Under the pieces are notes generated by a model. It saw nothing but the letters and a program-made list of their open reading frames with translations. It ran no database searches and was not told the DNA's origin. Below are positions 59,997-64,000 of a stretch of 64,000 nt of DNA, piece after piece (positions within the stretch are counted from its first letter, which is position 1; each line of letters starts with the position of its first letter). The translations under genes were made by a program, and so were the position numbers. Origin of the DNA: Brucellaceae bacterium (lineage in GTDB: Bacteria; Pseudomonadota; Alphaproteobacteria; Rhizobiales; Rhizobiaceae); the NCBI GenBank assembly GCA_020637775.1, contig JACKJV010000004.1, forward strand, positions 124,001 through 188,000, read 5' to 3'.

Positions 59997-61646
59997 ATGG
60001 CGCGCCAGTTCATCTACCACATGTCCGGCCTCAACAAGGCGTATGGCAACAAGAAGGTGCTGGAGAACATCCATCTGTCCTTCTATCCGGATGCCAAGAT
60101 CGGCATTCTGGGGCCGAACGGCGCCGGCAAGTCCACGGTGCTGCGGATCATGGCCGGGCTGGACAAGGAATTCACCGGCGAAGCCTGGCTGGCCGAAGGA
60201 GCGACCTGCGGATACCTGCCGCAGGAGCCCGAACTCGATCCGGCGCTCAACGTCATGGGCAATGTGATGGAGGGCGTGGCCGCGAAGAAGGCCATTCTCG
60301 ATCGCTACAACGAGTTGATGATGAACTATTCCGACGAGACGGCGGAAGAGGGCGCGCAACTCCAGGACATCATCGATGCACAGAACCTGTGGGACCTCGA
60401 CTCGCAGGTGGAAATGGCGATGGAAGCGCTGCGCTGTCCGCCGCCGGATGCCACGATCGACAATCTTTCCGGTGGCGAAAAGCGGCGCGTGGCACTTTGC
60501 AAGCTCTTGCTTTCGCAGCCCGACCTTCTGTTGCTGGACGAGCCGACCAACCATCTGGACGCGGAGACCATCGCTTGGCTGGAAAAGCATCTTCGCGAAT
60601 ATCCCGGCTCGGTCCTGATGGTCACGCATGACCGCTACTTCCTTGACAATGTGACAGGCTGGATTCTCGAACTCGACAGGGGCCGCGGCATTCCCTACGA
60701 GGGCAATTACACCGCCTACCTGGAAGCCAAGCAGAAGCGCATGGCCCAGGAAGGCCGCGAAGAGGCCGCCCGCCAGAAGGCGCTGGCGCGCGAGAGCGAG
60801 TGGATTGCCTCCAGCCCGAAGGCACGGCAGGCCAAGTCGAAGGCGCGTATCCGCGCCTATGACGAACTGGTGAAGGCGGCCAGCGAGCGCCGTCCGGGCG
60901 ATGCCCAGATCATCATTCCGTCGGGCGAGCGGCTCGGTCAGGTCGTCATCGAGGCCGAGGGCATCACCAAGGCCTATGGCGACCGTGTCCTGATCGACGA
61001 CCTGTCGTTCAAGCTGCCGCCCGGCGGCATCGTCGGCGTGATCGGACCCAACGGCGCAGGCAAGACCACGCTGTTCCGCATGATCACCGGCCAGGAACAG
61101 CCCGATTCCGGCGCGATCCGGGTCGGCGAGACCGTGAAGCTCGGCTATGTCGACCAGAGCCGCGATGCACTGGATGGCAACAAGACCGTGTGGGAGGAGA
61201 TCTCCGGCGGTAACGATGTCATCAAGCTTGGCAGGCATGAGGTGAACAGCCGCGCCTATTGCTCCTCGTTCAACTTCAAGGGCGGCGACCAGCAGCAGAA
61301 AGTGGGCACGCTTTCGGGCGGCCAGCGCAACCGCGTGCACATGGCCAAGCTGCTGAAAGAGGGCGGCAACGTCATCCTGCTTGACGAACCGACCAACGAT
61401 CTCGACACCGAAACGCTGGCGGCGCTGGAAGACGCGCTGGAGAATTTCGCGGGCTGCGCCGTCGTCATCAGCCACGACCGCATGTTCCTCGACCGGCTGG
61501 CCACGCATATCCTCGCCTTCGAGGGTGACAGCCATGTGGAATGGTTCGAAGGCAATTTCGAGGAATACGAAGCCGACAAGGTGCGCCGGCTCGGTCCCGA
61601 TTCCATCAATCCGAAGCGTGTGACCTACAAGCGATTGACGCGCTGA
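59997..61646 (+). CDS. ettA: Energy-dependent translational throttle protein EttA (ABC-F)
   Basis: This is a soluble ABC-F protein of 549 residues that binds the ribosomal E site and tunes the first elongation steps to the ATP/ADP ratio. Two ABC domains each have a Walker A GPNGAGK loop and signatures [12 protein letters not shown] and [11 protein letters not shown]. The arm insertion (about residues 90-140) and the inter-domain linker are present. Length matches EttA (about 555). Start is preceded by AACGGAGCAG. A terminator follows. Confidence 0.95.
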   Translation: MARQFIYHMSGLNKAYGNKKVLENIHLSFYPDAKIGILGPNGAGKSTVLRIMAGLDKEFTGEAWLAEGATCGYLPQEPELDPALNVMGNVMEGVAAKKAILDRYNELMMNYSDETAEEGAQLQDIIDAQNLWDLDSQVEMAMEALRCPPPDATIDNLSGGEKRRVALCKLLLSQPDLLLLDEPTNHLDAETIAWLEKHLREYPGSVLMVTHDRYFLDNVTGWILELDRGRGIPYEGNYTAYLEAKQKRMAQEGREEAARQKALARESEWIASSPKARQAKSKARIRAYDELVKAASERRPGDAQIIIPSGERLGQVVIEAEGITKAYGDRVLIDDLSFKLPPGGIVGVIGPNGAGKTTLFRMITGQEQPDSGAIRVGETVKLGYVDQSRDALDGNKTVWEEISGGNDVIKLGRHEVNSRAYCSSFNFKGGDQQQKVGTLSGGQRNRVHMAKLLKEGGNVILLDEPTNDLDTETLAALEDALENFAGCAVVISHDRMFLDRLATHILAFEGDSHVEWFEGNFEEYEADKVRRLGPDSINPKRVTYKRLTR

Positions 61647-61670
61647 GCGAGCCGGTATCGCGGGAACATG

Positions 61671-61701
61671 GGCCTGGACGGTTTCGTCCGGGCCTTTTCT
61701 T
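61671..61701 (+). terminator. Terminator downstream of ettA
   Basis: GGCCTGGACG (61671-61680) pairs with CGTCCGGGCC (61685-61694), including one G-U pair, around a GTTT loop. The T-rich run TTTTCTT follows. Confidence 0.85.
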
Positions 61702-61758
61702 CCGGGCTTGTGCGGGTTATCGGGAAACGGTGCCTGAAATTCAGCGAGGAGACCGGGC

Positions 61759-62172
61759 GTGTCGGCATTGGTGGACAACCGCGTATTTCATGTCGCGGCC
61801 GCGTTGTTCGCGGTCCTGTCAATCGCCAGCGCGATATGGCCCAGCGATTCCGATGTGCCCTTCATGACGTGGCTTGCGGGGATCGGAATTGCGTCCCTCC
61901 TGTTGTGTCTGCCTTATTTGATCCTCTGGTTCGTCGGCAGGCGGCTTTCCAGGCCGCTTTTCCGGGGTATTGCCCTGGCTGCGATGGCACTGCTTTTCGT
62001 TTTCTGGGCCTGGGCATTCCTTGGCACGTTCATCTTCCCGGCGGGTGAGAATGCGCAGGCCGGACTCGTCTTCGTTGCCGCGCCGGCTTACATGATCATC
62101 GCAGCGCTGTTCGCCGGGCTCGTGCTGCGGATTGCCGACGACTGGAAGAAGCATTCCGGATCGAGTTCATAG
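61759..62172 (+). CDS. Small four-helix membrane protein, unknown function
   Basis: This is a predicted inner-membrane protein of 137 residues with four hydrophobic segments, near 10-28, 38-58, 70-92 and 103-122. Start is a GTG at 61759 with GAGGAGA about 9 nt upstream. No family was recognised. It stands alone between the ettA terminator and the KAS III gene and contains no conserved motif that hints at a function. Confidence 0.65.
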   Translation: MSALVDNRVFHVAAALFAVLSIASAIWPSDSDVPFMTWLAGIGIASLLLCLPYLILWFVGRRLSRPLFRGIALAAMALLFVFWAWAFLGTFIFPAGENAQAGLVFVAAPAYMIIAALFAGLVLRIADDWKKHSGSSS

Positions 62173-62249
62173 AGGTGCTTCAAGGGACTTGCACGGCATG
62201 TCATGCTCGTGCCTGAATCCTTGTGCTGTAACTGCCAGCCAAGAGCGAT

Positions 62250-62280
62250 TTGCAAGTCATCAATGCTTTGACGCTATCCT
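62250..62280 (+). promoter_or_regulatory. Possible promoter of the KAS III gene
   Basis: TTGCAA (62250-62255) is followed after 17 bp by GCTATC (62273-62278); a shifted -10, TATCCT, is also possible. The start codon is about 45 bp downstream. The match is moderate. Confidence 0.35.
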
Positions 62281-62321
62281 CTTCGTGAAAAAAATGGATT
62301 CGCCTGGAAGGACCTGTCTAT

Positions 62322-63443
62322 ATGCCGCGCGTCGCGATTACCGGAACCGGAGCGGAGATCCCGGAGGGCAGCGTCACCAATGACGAACTCGTTGCCAGTT
62401 TCAACGCCTGGGTCGACCGGGAAAACCCGAAGCGCCTCGCCGCCGGACTTGAACCGCTTCCCTATTCCTCGTCCGACTTCATCGAATACGCCTCGGGCGT
62501 GAAGGCCCGGCGGATGCTGGATCCCGAGGGCGTCCTGGATCCCGAACGTATGGCGCCACGCTTCGAGGAGCGGTCGAACGAGGATCTCTCGCTGATGGCC
62601 GAATTCGGCTGCAAGTCTGCGCGCAAGGCCCTGACCGATGCCGGACTCAAGGGCGAAGACATCGATTTCGTCATTTGTTCAGCCTCGCACCAGCAGAGGC
62701 CCTATCCGGCAGTGGCCATCGAGATCCAGCAGGAACTGGGCTGCAGCGGGGCCGGTTTCGACATGAACCTGGCATGTTCATCCGCCGGTGCCGCCATCCA
62801 CCTTGCGGCAAGCCTCGTACGCTCCGGCGCCCAACGGCGTGTGCTTGTGGTGACGCCGGAAATCATATCCGGGCATCTCAATTTCAAGGACCGGCAAACG
62901 CATTTCATATTCGGAGACGCTTCGGTATCGCTCGTCATCGAAGCGCTCGATGACGGGGAAACCAGGCCCGGCGCTTACGAAATCCTGGATACACGGGTCT
63001 GGACGCAAATGTCGTCCAACATCCGCTCCAATTTCGGTTTCCTGAACCGGGCGGCGCAGGAGGAACTCGATGTCGTGAACATGGAGGGCCGACTCATCAC
63101 GCAGGTCGGCAACAAGGTGTTCAAGGAAGTCACCGTTGCCGCTCACCGCTTCATCCGCGATTTTTTGGCCGATAATGACGAAAGCCCGGAAGGCATGCGC
63201 CGGTACTGGCTGCATCAGGCCAATGGGCGGATGAACGCCATGATACTGAAGCTCGTCCTCGGGCATGAGGCCGACGAGAAGCGGGCGCCAATGGTGCTGT
63301 CATGGCTTGGCAATACGGCCGGTGCCGGGGCGGTGGTGGCTTTCGACGCCACGAAGAACGAGTTGAAAGCCGGCGAGCGCGGCCTTTTCTGTGCCTTCGG
63401 TGCGGGCTATTCCATCGGCAGCGCACTCCTGGAAAAAATGTAA
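62322..63443 (+). CDS. Beta-ketoacyl-ACP synthase III family protein
   Basis: This is a thiolase-fold condensing enzyme of 373 residues. The catalytic triad is visible as Cys152 (NLACSSAGAA), His in WLHQANGRMN and Asn in GNTAGAGA. It is longer than housekeeping FabH (about 320), with extra sequence near residues 25-85. It belongs to the stand-alone FabH-like group found outside fab clusters. AAGGAC lies 9 nt before the ATG. It may prime a special fatty acid or condense another acyl-CoA. The next gene is a MOSC protein 15 bp downstream. Confidence 0.85.
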   Translation: MPRVAITGTGAEIPEGSVTNDELVASFNAWVDRENPKRLAAGLEPLPYSSSDFIEYASGVKARRMLDPEGVLDPERMAPRFEERSNEDLSLMAEFGCKSARKALTDAGLKGEDIDFVICSASHQQRPYPAVAIEIQQELGCSGAGFDMNLACSSAGAAIHLAASLVRSGAQRRVLVVTPEIISGHLNFKDRQTHFIFGDASVSLVIEALDDGETRPGAYEILDTRVWTQMSSNIRSNFGFLNRAAQEELDVVNMEGRLITQVGNKVFKEVTVAAHRFIRDFLADNDESPEGMRRYWLHQANGRMNAMILKLVLGHEADEKRAPMVLSWLGNTAGAGAVVAFDATKNELKAGERGLFCAFGAGYSIGSALLEKM

Positions 63444-63458
63444 ATGTGAGGCAGGCCG

Positions 63459-64000
63459 ATGACCGAACCGCTCTTCCCCGACATCCACGGAATGGAGATC
63501 GTGCCCGGTCGGCGCATCCGTGCAGTCGTCCATTCCGTTCTGATCGCTGATGGCGGCGACTTCGAGTCCCGGCCCGCCGAGCGCCTGACACTGAACTGGG
63601 GAGGCATCGAAGGCGATCACCATAACGGCCAGTACCGCTGTTCGGGCGGTCGCGAGCCCTGGTATGAGCGTGGCACGGAGATGCGGAACGAACGGCAGGT
63701 CACCATCGTGTCGCCCGGCGAACTGGCGGTCGTTGCACAGCGCATGGGCTTGGCCGCCATTGATCCGGGCTGGATCGGTTCCAATATCGTGCTCGAAGGC
63801 GTCGAGCATCTTTCCATGCTGCCGCGCGGGACGCTGATCTTCCTCGACGGCGGCGCGACGCTGAAGATCGATGACCAGAATGGTCCTTGCCGGATTGCCG
63901 GCAAGCGGGTTGCCGAGCGCGCGGGCATGGACGATATAGCCAATGCCTCGCTGCTTTTTGCCAAGGCGGCGAAACGGCTGCGCGGCCTGACGGCCTGGGT
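63459..64000 (+). CDS. MOSC domain protein (3' partial)
   Basis: The frame is open from the ATG at 63459 to the window end (180 codons seen). Motifs fit the MOSC sulfur-carrier domain: NWGGIEGDHHNG, RNERQVTIVSPGEL, IGSNIVLEG and the cysteine block DQNGPCRIAGK. MOSC domains of molybdenum-cofactor sulfurases and YiiM-like proteins transfer sulfur or reduce N-hydroxylated compounds. GAGGCAG upstream is a moderate ribosome-binding site. The short gap to the KAS III gene suggests co-transcription. The protein may end shortly beyond the window. Confidence 0.85.
   Translation, partial: MTEPLFPDIHGMEIVPGRRIRAVVHSVLIADGGDFESRPAERLTLNWGGIEGDHHNGQYRCSGGREPWYERGTEMRNERQVTIVSPGELAVVAQRMGLAAIDPGWIGSNIVLEGVEHLSMLPRGTLIFLDGGATLKIDDQNGPCRIAGKRVAERAGMDDIANASLLFAKAAKRLRGLTAW

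Noticed and set aside
59970..61778. A 602-codon open frame antisense to ettA
   Set aside because: ettA is a complete ABC-F protein with a terminator; the antisense frame has no domain and even crosses that terminator.

Overview
The window is a high-GC chromosomal segment from an alphaproteobacterium, most likely a member of the Hyphomicrobiales (Rhizobiales). The pointers are an Irr-type Fur regulator, a RutR-type TetR regulator beside a reductive pyrimidine pathway, a BoxR regulator, TRAP transport genes and GC-rich codon use throughout. No tRNA, rRNA, CRISPR array, insertion sequence or integrase was seen. Both ends cut genes (dctP at the left, a MOSC protein at the right).

Layout. 1-4467: end of a TRAP dicarboxylate/sugar-acid transporter (dctPQM), an L-idonate-type dehydrogenase and a CbiX-like protein. 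4600-8911: a two-gene RND efflux pump. 8931-15660: a MarR regulator divergent from the aerobic benzoyl-CoA epoxidation operon boxC-boxB-boxA-thioesterase, followed by boxR. 15761-23883: an alpha-2-macroglobulin/PBP1C pair and a DUF3228-like gene, which split the box locus. 23998-26924: irr divergent from benzoate-CoA ligase (bclA) and a coupled DUF309 gene. 27178-40614: reductive pyrimidine catabolism (preT, preA, hydantoinase, carbamoylase, beta-alanine transaminase) with rutR, a DMT permease, an EthD protein, a class II aldolase homologue and a THI5/NMT1-type ABC importer. 40702-44147: pobA, its AraC regulator and a Bcr/CflA exporter. 44164-54083: phenylacetate genes paaZ, paaI, paaK, a TetR regulator (PaaR-like), paaX, a second thioesterase and paaABCDE. 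54201-64000: an AEC carrier, an overlapping TerC/CaiB/ThDP-enzyme operon, an alpha/beta hydrolase, ettA, a small membrane protein, a KAS III homologue and a MOSC protein.

How the genes work together. Benzoate is activated by BclA, epoxidised by BoxAB and ring-opened by BoxC. Phenylacetate is activated by PaaK, epoxidised by PaaABCDE and ring-opened by PaaZ. 4-Hydroxybenzoate is hydroxylated by PobA. Lower-pathway genes (boxD, paaF/G/H/J, pca) are not in the window. Uracil/thymine would be reduced by PreTA, opened by dihydropyrimidinase, cleaved by the carbamoylase and transaminated.

The most notable regulatory signal is a TGCA-N6-TGCA element. It sits over the presumed -10 of boxC, boxR and bclA, and also of irr, which suggests a BoxR regulon that includes an iron regulator. 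Other candidate operators are a 14-bp direct repeat in front of paaABCDE, a palindrome inside the paaZ promoter spacer, and RutR-like boxes at the pyrimidine genes. All functional statements come from reading motifs and family resemblance by eye; no database search was run.
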